Part shown: one piece after another, positions 25,848-34,717 of the stretch
Position numbering within the stretch: the first letter of the stretch is position 1
Layout of the letters: the number at the start of each line of letters is the position of its first letter
NCBI GenBank assembly: GCA_963663845.2
Contig: OY760650.2
Location: 4,712,001-4,776,000, forward strand
Direction of reading: 5' to 3'
Origin: Versatilivorator sp963663845
GTDB taxonomy: Bacteria > Acidobacteriota > Terriglobia > Versatilivoradales > Versatilivoraceae
Length of the DNA: 64,000 bases
Notes under the pieces: generated by a model
Database searches by the model: none
What the model saw: the letters and a program-made list of their open reading frames with translations, nothing else
What the model was told of the DNA's origin: nothing
Translations under genes and position numbers: made by a program

Positions 25848-26432
25848 TCACTTGCCGGTGCTGGCGACGAGCTGCCGGATCCTGCTCAGCAGCCGATCCA
25901 GCTCGACCGAATTGGGAATCGGTGTTTGGGAGGACGATTCGGGCCGGCCCGGGATCAAGTGGAGCCCGGAGGAGGCGTGATGGGCCGTTCGGACTCCCCG
26001 GCGATCGGCCGTGATGCGGAACATGCCCTGGGATAGTCCCATGAGGATCCAGTTTCCGCTCTTGCCGGCCTCCAGGAAGAGCAGTACTTCCTCCTGCTCC
26101 CTGAAACTGGGCGTTCCCGAAACCACCAGGGTCAACCCGTCCACCGTACCGCCCACCGTCACCACCGTGGCCGTTCCCCGGAACGCTCCCTTCAGGTCTT
26201 CGGTCACGGCAAAGCGGGTGGCGGTCAGGATCCGCGTTCGGTTCTTGTTCCAGTAGGTCTCCCGGGAAACGCAGCGGCCCAGGATGATGCGTTGCGATCC
26301 GCGGGCCATCTGCTCCAGGCTGAGCTGCTTGACCGTGGTGGCTTCCACCGCGGACACCAGGAACGGGACACCCACCCCTGCCAGCAGCAGGGCCGCCACC
26401 GACTCTCTCCAGGATCTCATCGCGTTTCCCAT
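25848..26432 (-). CDS. Exported protein of unknown function preceding the matrixin gene
   Basis: Seen: 194 residues with a signal peptide (SVAALLLAGVGVPFLVSAVEA). The mature part begins TTVKQLSLEQMARGSQRIIL, followed by TRFAVTEDLKG and DGLTLVVSGTPSFREQEEVL, a beta-rich fold with no catalytic motif I recognise. It ends 32 bases before the matrixin start on the same strand, so the two are probably co-transcribed and may function together, for example as protease partner or inhibitor; this is inference from position. Start 26432 is used; ATG 26420 is also possible. Confidence 0.8.
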   Translation of the reverse strand: MGNAMRSWRESVAALLLAGVGVPFLVSAVEATTVKQLSLEQMARGSQRIILGRCVSRETYWNKNRTRILTATRFAVTEDLKGAFRGTATVVTVGGTVDGLTLVVSGTPSFREQEEVLLFLEAGKSGNWILMGLSQGMFRITADRRGVRTAHHASSGLHLIPGRPESSSQTPIPNSVELDRLLSRIRQLVASTGK

Positions 26433-26538
26433 GGCGGAAGGCCTCTGCAGGACAGGAAAACTCGCTCAGCTTCAACCATTACCGATCCAACGCAACGGTC
26501 GAAACCCGGATGCAAACCCGAATCAAAATGCTAACCGA

Positions 26539-26584
26539 TGTCCAGGACTGCAAGCCAGCCGTCTGCACAAAAAATCCTGTGCAT
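26539..26584 (-). repeat. Truncated family E element
   Basis: TGTCCAGGACTGCAAGCCAG and the following GTCTGCACAAAAAATCCTGT match the interior and left end of 19092-19241, inverted. A CGAACCACGAATG motif follows at 26591, resembling family D ends. The spacer holds nothing else recognised. Confidence 0.65.
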
Positions 26585-26613
26585 CAAAGACGAACCACGA
26601 ATGCGGCTCCGTA

Positions 26614-27015
26614 TCAGATCGGCTGGATGGTTCGTTCCGCAACAACGCCCGCCATGATGGAAAAAGCTCTCACGGAAGGGTGGCCCGGCGCCAGCAGGGA
26701 GAGAATGAACCAGGTGCAGTCGGGATAGAAGGCCTGGGCGATATCGGTCGCCGACGGAAAGGCCTCGGATGAGGGATGGCTATGGTAGATTCCGAGATGC
26801 CGCAGACCCGAGCCCCGGAGATCCTTGAAAAACTGAAACAGCTCCGCGGGGGCCATCTCGTAGCGAATGGGGCTTTGGGCCTGGTTCCGCATCCTGCGAA
26901 GCCGGGTGATTCGCCCGGCCTGCCCCATCAGCAGGCCGCAGCATTCCAGCGGGGCCTCCAATCGGGCATGCTCCACCATCGAGTCGATGATGGCGGCTTC
27001 GATTTGGACCTCCAT
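26614..27015 (-). CDS. JAB1/MPN-domain (M67) metallopeptidase
   Basis: Seen: 133 residues from ATG 27015. LECCGLLMG holds the conserved Glu, and YHSHPSSEAFPSATD matches the JAMM zinc motif H-x-H-P-x7-S-x2-D. Known: bacterial JAMM proteins remove small ubiquitin-like sulfur carriers or cleave cysteine and siderophore intermediates; RadC and Mec+ are relatives. No ThiS-like, E1-like or cysteine-synthase gene lies beside it. It follows ftsZ by 67 bases on the same strand and may ride on that transcript. Longer upstream starts (to 27177) run through the ftsZ end and are rejected. The ribosome site is weak. Confidence 0.88.
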   Translation of the reverse strand: MEVQIEAAIIDSMVEHARLEAPLECCGLLMGQAGRITRLRRMRNQAQSPIRYEMAPAELFQFFKDLRGSGLRHLGIYHSHPSSEAFPSATDIAQAFYPDCTWFILSLLAPGHPSVRAFSIMAGVVAERTIQPI

Positions 27016-27045
27016 GAGGTCTTCACCCGTGCCGAACCGGAACAT

Positions 27046-27065
27046 CCCGGCGAGAAATGCGGTCT
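27046..27065 (-). repeat. Degenerate family A arm after ftsZ
   Basis: CCCGGCGAGAAATGCGGTCT resembles the inverse arm CCTGGTGAGAAATGCGGGCT with four changes. It lies in the ftsZ-peptidase spacer. Confidence 0.45.
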
Positions 27066-27082
27066 CGCGCCACCCGGCCTCT

Positions 27083-28270
27083 CTATTCGTCGAATTTGCG
27101 GCGGAGGTAGGCGGGAACCTCGAGGTCGCGCGGGTCGTAGGGGCGACCCTGGCTTGAAGCGACTCCTGATTCCGCAACGATCACCGCCTCGGGCTCGGCG
27201 GCGCCGGGGTTTGGAGACAGGCTGGAAGAATGTTCCCCATCCACGGAATCTCCGACCGATGGATGGATCGTCGATTCGGCGCCGTTGCTGTCGAACCCGG
27301 TGGCGATGACGGTGATCTTGATATCGTCCGTCATGGTGTTGTCGATCACGGCGCCGAAAATGATATTGGCATCCTCGCCGGCGGCTTGGTGGATTATGGA
27401 AGCCGATTCACTGACTTCGTGAAGAAGAAGCTCCTCCGATCCCGTAATGTTGATCAGAATTCCCTTGGCCCCCTGAATGGAGACATCCTCCAGCAGGGGC
27501 GAGGCGATCGCTCGATTGGCGGCTGCCGCGGCGCGGTCCTTGCCGCTGGCGGTTCCGGTTCCCATCAAGGCCCTGCCCATTCCCTGCATGACCGCCTTCA
27601 CGTCGGCAAAATCGACGTTGATGATGCCCGGCACCTGAATGATGTCGGAAATCCCCTGAACTCCCTGGCGCAGAATGTCATCGGCCACCTCGAACGCCCG
27701 GGAAAAACTGGTGCCTCTTTCCACGGTCTGCAGCAATCGCTCGTTGGAGATGGCAATGGCCGTATCCACGCAAGCCTTGATGTCCTGCAGCCCGCGTTCG
27801 GCCTGAACCCTTCGCTTCTTCCCTTCAAACAGAAACGGCTCGGTCACGATGGCCACCGTCAGTGCGCCCAGCTCGGCCCCCAGGTTGGCGATAATCGGCG
27901 CCGCGCCCGTCCCGGTACCTCCGCCCAGGCCTGCCGCCACAAAAATCATGTCGGCCCCTTCCAGTACCTCGATGATTCTGTCCGTATCCTCCAGGGCCGC
28001 GCTTCGGCCCACGTGGGGATCGGCCCCGGCCCCCAGACCGTTGGTGAGCTTGGCGCCGATCTGCAGCTTCGTCGGCGCCCGGGACGCCCTGAGAGCCTGC
28101 ATGTCGGTATTGGCCACGACGAATTCAACGGCTTCCACACCGGCGTCGATCATTCGGTTTACGGCGTTGGTCCCAGCGCCTCCGACGCCGATGACCTTGA
28201 TGACCGCACCGGTGGAAGGAGGCTCGTCCAACAGAAACTTGACGGATCGGTCGGACTTGGTCGTTTCCAT
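27083..28270 (-). CDS. ftsZ: Cell division protein FtsZ
   Basis: Seen: 395 residues from ATG 28270, which follows AAGGAG by eight bases. KVIGVGGAGTNAVNRMI begins the GTPase domain, and AAGLGGGTGTGAAP is the tubulin signature. The variable linker (about residues 325-380) leads to the conserved tail DPRDLEVPAYLRRKFDE, which binds FtsA and other partners. Known: it polymerises into the Z-ring at midcell with GTP. It is the last dcw gene, 417 bases after ftsA, further apart than the other genes, with a possible own promoter at 28414-28442. Confidence 0.98.
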   Translation of the reverse strand: METTKSDRSVKFLLDEPPSTGAVIKVIGVGGAGTNAVNRMIDAGVEAVEFVVANTDMQALRASRAPTKLQIGAKLTNGLGAGADPHVGRSAALEDTDRIIEVLEGADMIFVAAGLGGGTGTGAAPIIANLGAELGALTVAIVTEPFLFEGKKRRVQAERGLQDIKACVDTAIAISNERLLQTVERGTSFSRAFEVADDILRQGVQGISDIIQVPGIINVDFADVKAVMQGMGRALMGTGTASGKDRAAAAANRAIASPLLEDVSIQGAKGILINITGSEELLLHEVSESASIIHQAAGEDANIIFGAVIDNTMTDDIKITVIATGFDSNGAESTIHPSVGDSVDGEHSSSLSPNPGAAEPEAVIVAESGVASSQGRPYDPRDLEVPAYLRRKFDE

Positions 28271-28413
28271 GGTTCCACTCCTTGGCAGGGTAGATCCCGA
28301 AGCTGTTTCGCTCGGGGTGGCCGGGGCAAGCGCCTGGCCGGGTGGCGGGCCGCCGGACCGTGGCGCCCGATGGTTGGATCCTGTTCGGTCCACGCTAGCC
28401 GGAACCGCTTCAA

Positions 28414-28442
28414 AACATAAGTGCTCGAATCGAGAAAATCAA
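28414..28442 (-). promoter_or_regulatory. Possible ftsZ promoter
   Basis: Minus strand TTGATT (28442-28437) and TATGTT (28419-28414), 17 bases apart, each four of six to consensus, in the only AT-rich patch of the ftsA-ftsZ spacer. Inferred. Confidence 0.35.
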
Positions 28443-28575
28443 GAAAAATACCCTATATTGTGTTTGTTGGCGCTGCAAGCATCAAGGTTTGGTAGTCGAG
28501 CCTTTGCAACTTCGTAGCGGGGCAGGCCATCTTGCCAGCAGACCCGAGGTCCCGCCTTCTACAATGTGATGAAGC

Positions 28576-28681
28576 CCACCCGGGGCCACGGCCCTGCCGA
28601 TGCGGCACAGGCGTTTCGCCTGGCGGCCCTTGGCCGTCCTTCGCGCCCCTTCTTGGATCACTCTTTCTTCCTTTGTTTCAG
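28576..28681 (-). repeat. Family D repeat, inverted copy in the ftsA-ftsZ spacer
   Basis: On the minus strand it starts CTGAAACAAAGG and continues AAAGAGTGATCCA, CGCGAAGGACG and GCATCGGCAGGG, as at 5014 and 18692. It starts seven bases after the ftsA stop. The remaining spacer to ftsZ shows only the possible promoter. Confidence 0.75.
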
Positions 28682-28687
28682 ACCCGG

Positions 28688-29938
28688 CTACGATCTGCCT
28701 CCCTTTCGGGAAAACAATTTCGAGACCCATCTCTTCAGGAAGCTGTCGCCCTCCGGATGTCCAATCCAGCGGTGGGCATGGGCACGATAGCCGTAGAGGA
28801 CCAGACCTACGGCGGTTGCATAGGCCGGAGCGATCAGGGCTCCCTCCATCTTCCCCAATCCCCGGGGACTACCGTTTCGAACCGGCAGTTCGAAGATCTT
28901 CTCCGCCAGCTCAACCACGCCCTGAAGCAGCGCCGTTCCCCCGGTAATCACCAGCCCCGCTCCCAACAGCCTCTCGAAACCCGCCTGCTTGACGTCCTCT
29001 TGAACCAGCGTGAGGATTTCTTCCATCCTCGGCTGGATGATCTCGCAGAGAATCCGTTTGCTGATGGACTTGGCCTGCCGGCCTGCAACGGTCGGGACCT
29101 CGAATTCGATATCCTCTTCAACCAGGGTGGACAAGGCGCATCCATGGTCCCGCTTGATCCGTTCAGCCTCCAGGATCGAGGTTCTGAGACCGACCGCGAT
29201 ATCGTTGGTGATCTGGTCCCCGCCCAGGGGCAGAACGGAGCTGTGGCGGATGCCTCCCTGAGTGTAGACGGCAAGATTGGTGGTGCCCCCGCCCACGTCG
29301 ACCAGGGCCACTCCCAGCTCCTTGTCGTCATCGCTCAGGGCGCTCTCGGCGGAGGCCAGTTGCTGCAGGATCGTGTCCGCCACGATGAGCCCATTCCGGT
29401 TGACCGCAGTGACGATATTCTGTGCCGCCGTGGTCGAGCCGGTGACGATATGGCAATTCACTTCCAAGCGGGTTCCCAGCAGACCCAGAGGATCGGCGAT
29501 GCCGTCCTGGCCGTCGACCACGAATTCCTGGGGAAGCACATGGACGATTTCACGGTCGGAGGGCAGCGACACCGCCTTGGCCGTCTCCAGAACCCGGCGA
29601 ACGTCGGCTCGGCCGATTTCCCGGCTCTCAGCCGTGACGGCGACGGCTCCCTGGCTGTTGAAGCTCTGAATGTGGCCCCCGGAAAGCCCCACGAACACCG
29701 ACTCCACCGAAGTCCCCGCACTACGTTCCGCCTCCTCCACCGACTTCTTGATGGCCGATGCGGCCCCGTCCAGATTGACGACCACTCCCCTGCGCATGCC
29801 CCTGGATTCGGCCGATCCGACTCCGACCACCTCCAGGTCTCCCTGGTCGCTGGTTTCGCAGATGATGGTGCAGGTCTTGGTGGTGCCGACATCCAAGCCG
29901 ACCACATACCTTGTTTTGCGGGCCAAGTAGACCTCCAT
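28688..29938 (-). CDS. ftsA: Cell division protein FtsA
   Basis: Seen: 416 residues. VVGLDVGTTKTCTIICE is the phosphate 1 loop of the actin-like fold; ALVDVGGGTTNLAVY is phosphate 2, and LLGAGLVITGGTALLQGV the adenosine motif. The C-terminus FLKRWVSKLFSRKGGRS is an amphipathic helix that would anchor FtsA to the inner membrane. Known: it tethers FtsZ filaments to the membrane and recruits later division proteins. It follows ftsQ by 43 bases. The end of the gene is normal, so the family D repeat just after it does not disrupt it. Confidence 0.97.
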   Translation of the reverse strand: MEVYLARKTRYVVGLDVGTTKTCTIICETSDQGDLEVVGVGSAESRGMRRGVVVNLDGAASAIKKSVEEAERSAGTSVESVFVGLSGGHIQSFNSQGAVAVTAESREIGRADVRRVLETAKAVSLPSDREIVHVLPQEFVVDGQDGIADPLGLLGTRLEVNCHIVTGSTTAAQNIVTAVNRNGLIVADTILQQLASAESALSDDDKELGVALVDVGGGTTNLAVYTQGGIRHSSVLPLGGDQITNDIAVGLRTSILEAERIKRDHGCALSTLVEEDIEFEVPTVAGRQAKSISKRILCEIIQPRMEEILTLVQEDVKQAGFERLLGAGLVITGGTALLQGVVELAEKIFELPVRNGSPRGLGKMEGALIAPAYATAVGLVLYGYRAHAHRWIGHPEGDSFLKRWVSKLFSRKGGRS

Positions 29939-29981
29939 CCTCCCGGAACGGGACCGACACCTGAAGCCGTCAACGCCGAGC

Positions 29982-30884
29982 TCAACCGTCCGAGGAAACT
30001 TTCCGGGTGACGCCCCGGGCCAGCTTGGGGTCCAGGAGCCGGATCACGACCTGGTCCCGGTAGCGCAGGTCCACCGAGTCCAGGTTCCGATATTTTTTCT
30101 TGAGTTCCCGGCTCGCGGCCAGATAGCGACGAAACTTCGTCTGAAACCCGTCCTTGCCGAGGTAAACCAGAACCGTATCTCCATTGAGAATGACCGAGAC
30201 GTTGCCGGGGTCTTGCAGGTGCACCTCCGAAAGATCCCGACTCAACCCGGCGCCGCCGCGGTTCAAGGCGCGAATCAACTGCAGATAGACGGTAATCCGC
30301 GCTCGGTTGCGCCGCAGAATTTCCGGGGCATATCCCGATTCCATTCCCAGAATGACGGGAAAATCGGACCGTGACAGCTTTTCCGGATTGTTCTCCAGCA
30401 GGGCGCCCTCCTCATCGATCAGCAGGGTGCCCTGCCCCACGCGGGCGAAAGCGACCGGCGTCCGCTCCTCGACGTCGACAATCAGCTTGTCCGGCAGCAC
30501 CCGGCGGACGACCGCGGTTTTCACCCATGGAATCAGTTCCAGGTTGCGCCGCAGCCGGTCCAGGTCGAATCTCACCAGGTTGCGATCGATCTGGGCCAGC
30601 TCACTGATTTTCAACAGGACCTGGCTCTGAGAAATCTGTTCCAGGCCATTGATTTCCGTGTTGGCGATATCGAACCTGGGAGAGTGGTGGAGTCTGTCTC
30701 TGATCCAGTAGAGGCCGAACGACAGCATCGAAGCCAGCAACAGCCCGAAGGAGAGCTTGAGTGACCAGCGCAGGACCTCCCTCACAGTCCGGCCCCTGGT
30801 CTTGCCGGAAGCTCTCTGCCCTTGCAGAACGGCTCTCGGTTGTCTTTCGAGATAGTCCGTCGCCTTTGTCTTGACCCTTTTCAT
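29982..30884 (-). CDS. ftsQ: Cell division protein FtsQ
   Basis: Seen: 300 residues from ATG 30884, overlapping the murC stop by four bases (ATGA), with GGGAGGAA upstream. A basic cytoplasmic N-terminus is followed by one membrane segment (LKLSFGLLLASMLSFGLYWI), a POTRA domain (DIANTEINGLEQISQSQVLL) and the FtsQ beta domain (LPDKLIVDVEERTPVAFARV). Known: it bridges early and late divisome proteins in the periplasm with FtsB and FtsL. Position between murC and ftsA confirms the call; primary sequence is weakly conserved as usual. The longer upstream frame overlies murC and is rejected. Confidence 0.92.
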   Translation of the reverse strand: MKRVKTKATDYLERQPRAVLQGQRASGKTRGRTVREVLRWSLKLSFGLLLASMLSFGLYWIRDRLHHSPRFDIANTEINGLEQISQSQVLLKISELAQIDRNLVRFDLDRLRRNLELIPWVKTAVVRRVLPDKLIVDVEERTPVAFARVGQGTLLIDEEGALLENNPEKLSRSDFPVILGMESGYAPEILRRNRARITVYLQLIRALNRGGAGLSRDLSEVHLQDPGNVSVILNGDTVLVYLGKDGFQTKFRRYLAASRELKKKYRNLDSVDLRYRDQVVIRLLDPKLARGVTRKVSSDG

Positions 30885-32296
30885 CCAGGGTTCCTCCCCT
30901 CTTCCGGTCTCCGTGCGATATCGGCTAGACCTGCAAGCTGCCCCAACAACGCATCCGGCACTCGGGCGATGCTCCCGGCGCCCATGGTAAGCACCAGGTC
31001 TCCGGCCTCGAGCAGCGGAGCCACCCGCGCCGCCAGGTCCTCGGCGGCCCCCAGGTAACGCACCTCCGGGCGCCCGCGCTGTCGTATGGCCTGAGCCAGC
31101 CCGTCCGAAGTCAACCCGTCGATCGCTTCTTCGCCGGCGGCGTAGATATCCGCCAGAAGAACCAGGTCGGCCTCGTCGAACGCTCCGGCGAACTCCTCGA
31201 AGCAATACCGGGTGCGGCTGTAGCGGTGCGGCTGAAACACCACCACCAGGCGCGTCGCCCCGAGATGCCCCGCCGCATGCAAGGTTGCCGCGATTTCGGT
31301 CGGATGGTGACCGTAGTCGTCGATGACGGTAATCCCCCCCACCCGACCCTTGAGTTGAAAGCGCCGGTCAGGTCCCTCGAATTCGGCCAGGGCGGAACGC
31401 ATGACCGAAGGCGCCAGGCCGAGATCCAATCCGACGGCAACGGCCGCAGCCGCATTGAGGACGTTGTGCCGTCCGGGCAGGTTGATTCGGAAGGCTCCCA
31501 GGCTCCGCCCGCGGTAATCGAGCTCGAACTCGGACCCGTATCCGGAATATTCGGCCGCGGAGACCCTCAGATCCGCCTCCCGGCCGAAGCCGTAGGCAAT
31601 GACCCGCCGCTTGATTCGGGGAAGGATCGAGGCGACGGCCGCATCGTCCCGGCAAAGAACCGCGGCGCCATAGAAGGGCACCTTGTTCACAAACTGCACG
31701 AAGGCGCTCTTCAGATCGTCCATCCCGGCATAGCTTTCCATGTGGTCCCGGTCGATGTTGGTCACTACCGCCAGCGTCGGCGACAGAAGCAGAAAGGAAC
31801 GGTCGCTCTCGTCGGCCTCCACCACCATGAACTCACCCGTTCCCAGCTTGGCATTGCTTCCCAGGGCATTGAGACGCCCCCCCAGCACCACGGTGGGATC
31901 GAGGCCGCCATGTCCCGTCAAACCGGCCACCAGGGAAGTGGTAGTGGTCTTTCCATGGGTTCCCGCCACCGCAATGCCGTACTTCCCTCTCATCAATTCG
32001 GCCAGCATCTCCGCTCTCGGAATGATGGGGATCTGCAGACGCCGGGCCTCCTCGATCTCCGGGTTGTCAGACTTTACCGCCGAGGACACCACCACCACGT
32101 CTGCGGCATCCAGGTGCGCCGGGGCATGGCCCGCATGGATGCAGGCGCCCCGTTCAATCAGCCGTTGGGTCACCGACGTCAGCTTGAGGTCCGAGCCACT
32201 GACCCGGTAGCCTCGGTTCAGAAGCACTTCAGCGATCCCGCTCATTCCCGATCCACCCACCCCGACGAGGTGAATCCGCTGAATCCTCTCGAACAT
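30881..32296 (-). CDS. murC: UDP-N-acetylmuramate--L-alanine ligase
   Basis: Seen: 471 residues. Start ATG 32296 has AGAGG five bases upstream; a GTG two codons earlier is less likely. HLVGVGGSGMSGIAEVL is the N-terminal nucleotide-sugar domain, AGTHGKTTTTSLVAGL the ATP-binding loop, and IDDYGHHPTEIAATL the C-domain signature. Known: it adds L-Ala to UDP-MurNAc, the first peptide step of peptidoglycan. In many bacteria murB and ddl lie between murC and ftsQ; here murC runs directly into ftsQ. Confidence 0.97.
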   Translation of the reverse strand: MFERIQRIHLVGVGGSGMSGIAEVLLNRGYRVSGSDLKLTSVTQRLIERGACIHAGHAPAHLDAADVVVVSSAVKSDNPEIEEARRLQIPIIPRAEMLAELMRGKYGIAVAGTHGKTTTTSLVAGLTGHGGLDPTVVLGGRLNALGSNAKLGTGEFMVVEADESDRSFLLLSPTLAVVTNIDRDHMESYAGMDDLKSAFVQFVNKVPFYGAAVLCRDDAAVASILPRIKRRVIAYGFGREADLRVSAAEYSGYGSEFELDYRGRSLGAFRINLPGRHNVLNAAAAVAVGLDLGLAPSVMRSALAEFEGPDRRFQLKGRVGGITVIDDYGHHPTEIAATLHAAGHLGATRLVVVFQPHRYSRTRYCFEEFAGAFDEADLVLLADIYAAGEEAIDGLTSDGLAQAIRQRGRPEVRYLGAAEDLAARVAPLLEAGDLVLTMGAGSIARVPDALLGQLAGLADIARRPEEGRNPG

Positions 32297-32345
32297 GCCC
32301 ACCTCTCGCGGGGCTGGCGCCCTGTCCGGGAGCCGGCCGCCGCCA

Positions 32346-33476
32346 TCAATCCAGACCCGCCAGATTACCGATCAGGTCCACAATCTTGCGGGCCGAATCG
32401 GGCCGGGCCAGCCGGCCGCTGTGAGCCTCCATCCGCTGCAACTCTTCCGGGTGTCGAAAGTAGTGTTCGACCCGGCCGACCAGGAGCTTTCCATTCAATT
32501 CCTCTTGCGGGATGACTTCGGCAGCTCCCGCAGCCGCCAGCGATTCGGCGTTCCGCAGTTGATGGTTGTCGGTGGCCTCCGGAAAAGGAACCAGCAGGGA
32601 GGCCTTGCGCGCCGCCGCCAACTCACCCAGGGTGGCGGCTCCGGCCCGGCACAGCACCAGGTGGGCTTTGGGAAACTGGCTCGGCATGTCGGTGAAGAAG
32701 GGCTTTACCAGGGCCCGAGCCCCCGCCTCCCGATAGGCTTGCTCCACCGGGACGAAATCCTGCTTGCCGGTCTGGTGTATGAAATGCATCCGGGGAAAGT
32801 GCGGACGCAACCCGTTCAACGCATCCACCATGGCTCGGTTGATGGCCCGGGCGCCCTGGCTGCCCCCGAATATCAACAGAACGAAGGGGCCCTCGGAGGG
32901 TCTGGCCGGACAGGCCAGAAACTCCGGCCGCACCGGAGTCCCGGTCACTACGGCTTTGCCCGGAAAAAAGGCCTCGCACTCGGGAAAGGCGGTGGCCACC
33001 TTGCGGCAGAAAGGCGACAACAGGCGATTGGTGATTCCCGGCTGGGCATTGGACTCGTGAAGCAACGTGGGAACTCCCGCCAGTGACGCGACCAGCACCG
33101 GAGGTCCGGAGGAATAGCCCCCCACTCCCAGGACGACGGTCGGGCGGAATCGGCGAATAATTCGCCAGGCAGCCCAGAGACTCCCGGGAATCTTGAGGAA
33201 TCCCCGGATCAGATCAATCCCGCCGACGCCCTTCAATCCCGATACGGGCAACCGGTTCAAGCGATACCCCGCCTCTTTCAGAATACCTGCTTCCAGTGGA
33301 CGCCCGCTCCCGACGAATTGAACCTCTGCCCCGGGATAGCGCCTGGCGAGCGTTTGGGCGACAGCGATTCCCGGGTATAGATGTCCTCCCGTGCCCCCAC
33401 CGGCAATCAGGAGCCTGAGTCCTCCGTTCCCGCCAGGTTGCCGCTTGCGCGGTGAACAAGTTTCCGTCTTCGGCAT
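32346..33476 (-). CDS. murG: UDP-GlcNAc transferase MurG
   Basis: Seen: 376 residues from ATG 33476. LLIAGGGTGGHLYPGIAVA is the N-domain glycine loop, GVGGYSSGPPVL and HESNAQPGITNRLL follow, and FGGSQGARAIN starts the UDP-GlcNAc-binding C-domain. Known: a GT28 enzyme at the inner face of the membrane that makes lipid II from lipid I. The open frame runs far upstream, but that part overlies ftsW in another frame. The start has only a weak ribosome site (GCGGAAAAG). It is 49 bases before murC. Confidence 0.96.
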   Translation of the reverse strand: MPKTETCSPRKRQPGGNGGLRLLIAGGGTGGHLYPGIAVAQTLARRYPGAEVQFVGSGRPLEAGILKEAGYRLNRLPVSGLKGVGGIDLIRGFLKIPGSLWAAWRIIRRFRPTVVLGVGGYSSGPPVLVASLAGVPTLLHESNAQPGITNRLLSPFCRKVATAFPECEAFFPGKAVVTGTPVRPEFLACPARPSEGPFVLLIFGGSQGARAINRAMVDALNGLRPHFPRMHFIHQTGKQDFVPVEQAYREAGARALVKPFFTDMPSQFPKAHLVLCRAGAATLGELAAARKASLLVPFPEATDNHQLRNAESLAAAGAAEVIPQEELNGKLLVGRVEHYFRHPEELQRMEAHSGRLARPDSARKIVDLIGNLAGLD

Positions 33477-33556
33477 CTTTTCCGCCCGGACCGAAAGCTC
33501 GCGGTTGAACTCACTATCGAAACCTGCCTGTCCGCCCAGCGGCGCAGGCTGCCCCT

Positions 33557-34648
33557 TCAATCGGAGTGCTGGGAGATATTCAGCAGGACACCGACACTTA
33601 CCAGGCTGACCAGCAACGACGACCCGCCCGAGCTGACAAAGGGAAGCGGAATCCCCTTGGTGGGCAGCAATCCCAATACAACGCTGATGTTGACAAACGC
33701 CTGACAGACAACCATGGCGGTAAGGCCAAGCCCCAGAAATCGTCCAAAATCGTCCTGAGCCCGCATGGACAGGCGGACGCCCCGCCACAGAAACACCCCG
33801 AACAGCCCCAGCACCGCCAGGGCGCCGACCAGGCCCCACTCTTCGCCAATGACGGCGTAAATGAAGTCGGTGTGGGGCTCCGGCAGGTAGAAGAGCTTCT
33901 GTTTGCCCGCCATGAGGCCCAAACCGGTCAACCCGCCACTCCCCACGGCGGTCCAGGATTGCAGGATTTGAAAGCCCGATCCCTGAGGATCGCTCCAGGG
34001 ATCCAGGAAGGACAGCACGCGCTGCAGTCGGTACTGGGAAAAATAGACCAGGCAGAACAGGGGCGGTATGGCCAGCAGGCCCGCGCCCAGCACATAGGTG
34101 AAGCGCAGGCCGGCGCAAAACAGCAGCACAACGGCTACCGCCCCGATGGTGATGGAGGTCCCCAGGTCGGGCTCGGCGACGATCAGCCCCAGCACCACAC
34201 CCAGCACGGCCAGACAGGGCAGGAGCGTGTGGCGCCAGTCGTTCACCCGGCCCGCCTCCTTTTCCAGCAGGGAGGCCATGAAGATGACCAGGGCCGGCTT
34301 GCTGAGTTCCGAGGGTTGAAACGACAGGGATCCCAGTCGAATCCAGCGGTGGGTGTTGTGGTTGGGATCCATCAGGAAAACGCCAACCAGCAGCAGAATG
34401 CAGACGAACAGGCCTCCATAGACGCAGAGCGGGTGGCGATAGGTGCGATAGTCGACGTGCATGACCCACCACATGCCGATCAATCCCAGCAGCGTCCACA
34501 GGCCCTGGCGAATCAGAAAGTAATAGGGGCTGCCGAACGTTTCTTCCGCCAGCACGGCCGAGGCGCTGAAGACCATGACCACCCCCAGAAGGACCAGCAC
34601 CAGGGTGGCGGCGAACAACCACTTGTCGGGAGAAAGCTTCCGCGCCAT
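33557..34648 (-). CDS. ftsW: Lipid II polymerase FtsW (SEDS family)
   Basis: Seen: 363 residues from ATG 34648 (MARKLSPDKWLFAA); a GTG ten codons earlier at 34678 is an alternative. About ten membrane segments. HRWIRLGSLSFQPSELSKPA is the SEDS signature loop, FIYAVIGEEWGLVGA and GIPLPFVSSGGSSLL the later conserved loops. Known: SEDS glycosyltransferase partner of the class B PBP at the septum. It lies between murD and murG, as expected for FtsW rather than RodA. Confidence 0.95.
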   Translation of the reverse strand: MARKLSPDKWLFAATLVLVLLGVVMVFSASAVLAEETFGSPYYFLIRQGLWTLLGLIGMWWVMHVDYRTYRHPLCVYGGLFVCILLLVGVFLMDPNHNTHRWIRLGSLSFQPSELSKPALVIFMASLLEKEAGRVNDWRHTLLPCLAVLGVVLGLIVAEPDLGTSITIGAVAVVLLFCAGLRFTYVLGAGLLAIPPLFCLVYFSQYRLQRVLSFLDPWSDPQGSGFQILQSWTAVGSGGLTGLGLMAGKQKLFYLPEPHTDFIYAVIGEEWGLVGALAVLGLFGVFLWRGVRLSMRAQDDFGRFLGLGLTAMVVCQAFVNISVVLGLLPTKGIPLPFVSSGGSSLLVSLVSVGVLLNISQHSD

Positions 34649-34717
34649 ATGAAACGATCCGTTACCGAGACGGGCCACCGGGGGAGCGTCCCTCCTGCTC
34701 CCCGCGGTCAGCAGATT

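Noticed and set aside
25816..26475. N-terminal 220-codon extension of the matrixin frame
   Set aside because: The stretch overlies, in another frame, a coherent signal-peptide protein (25848-26432); the matrixin has its own ribosome site at GTG 25815.
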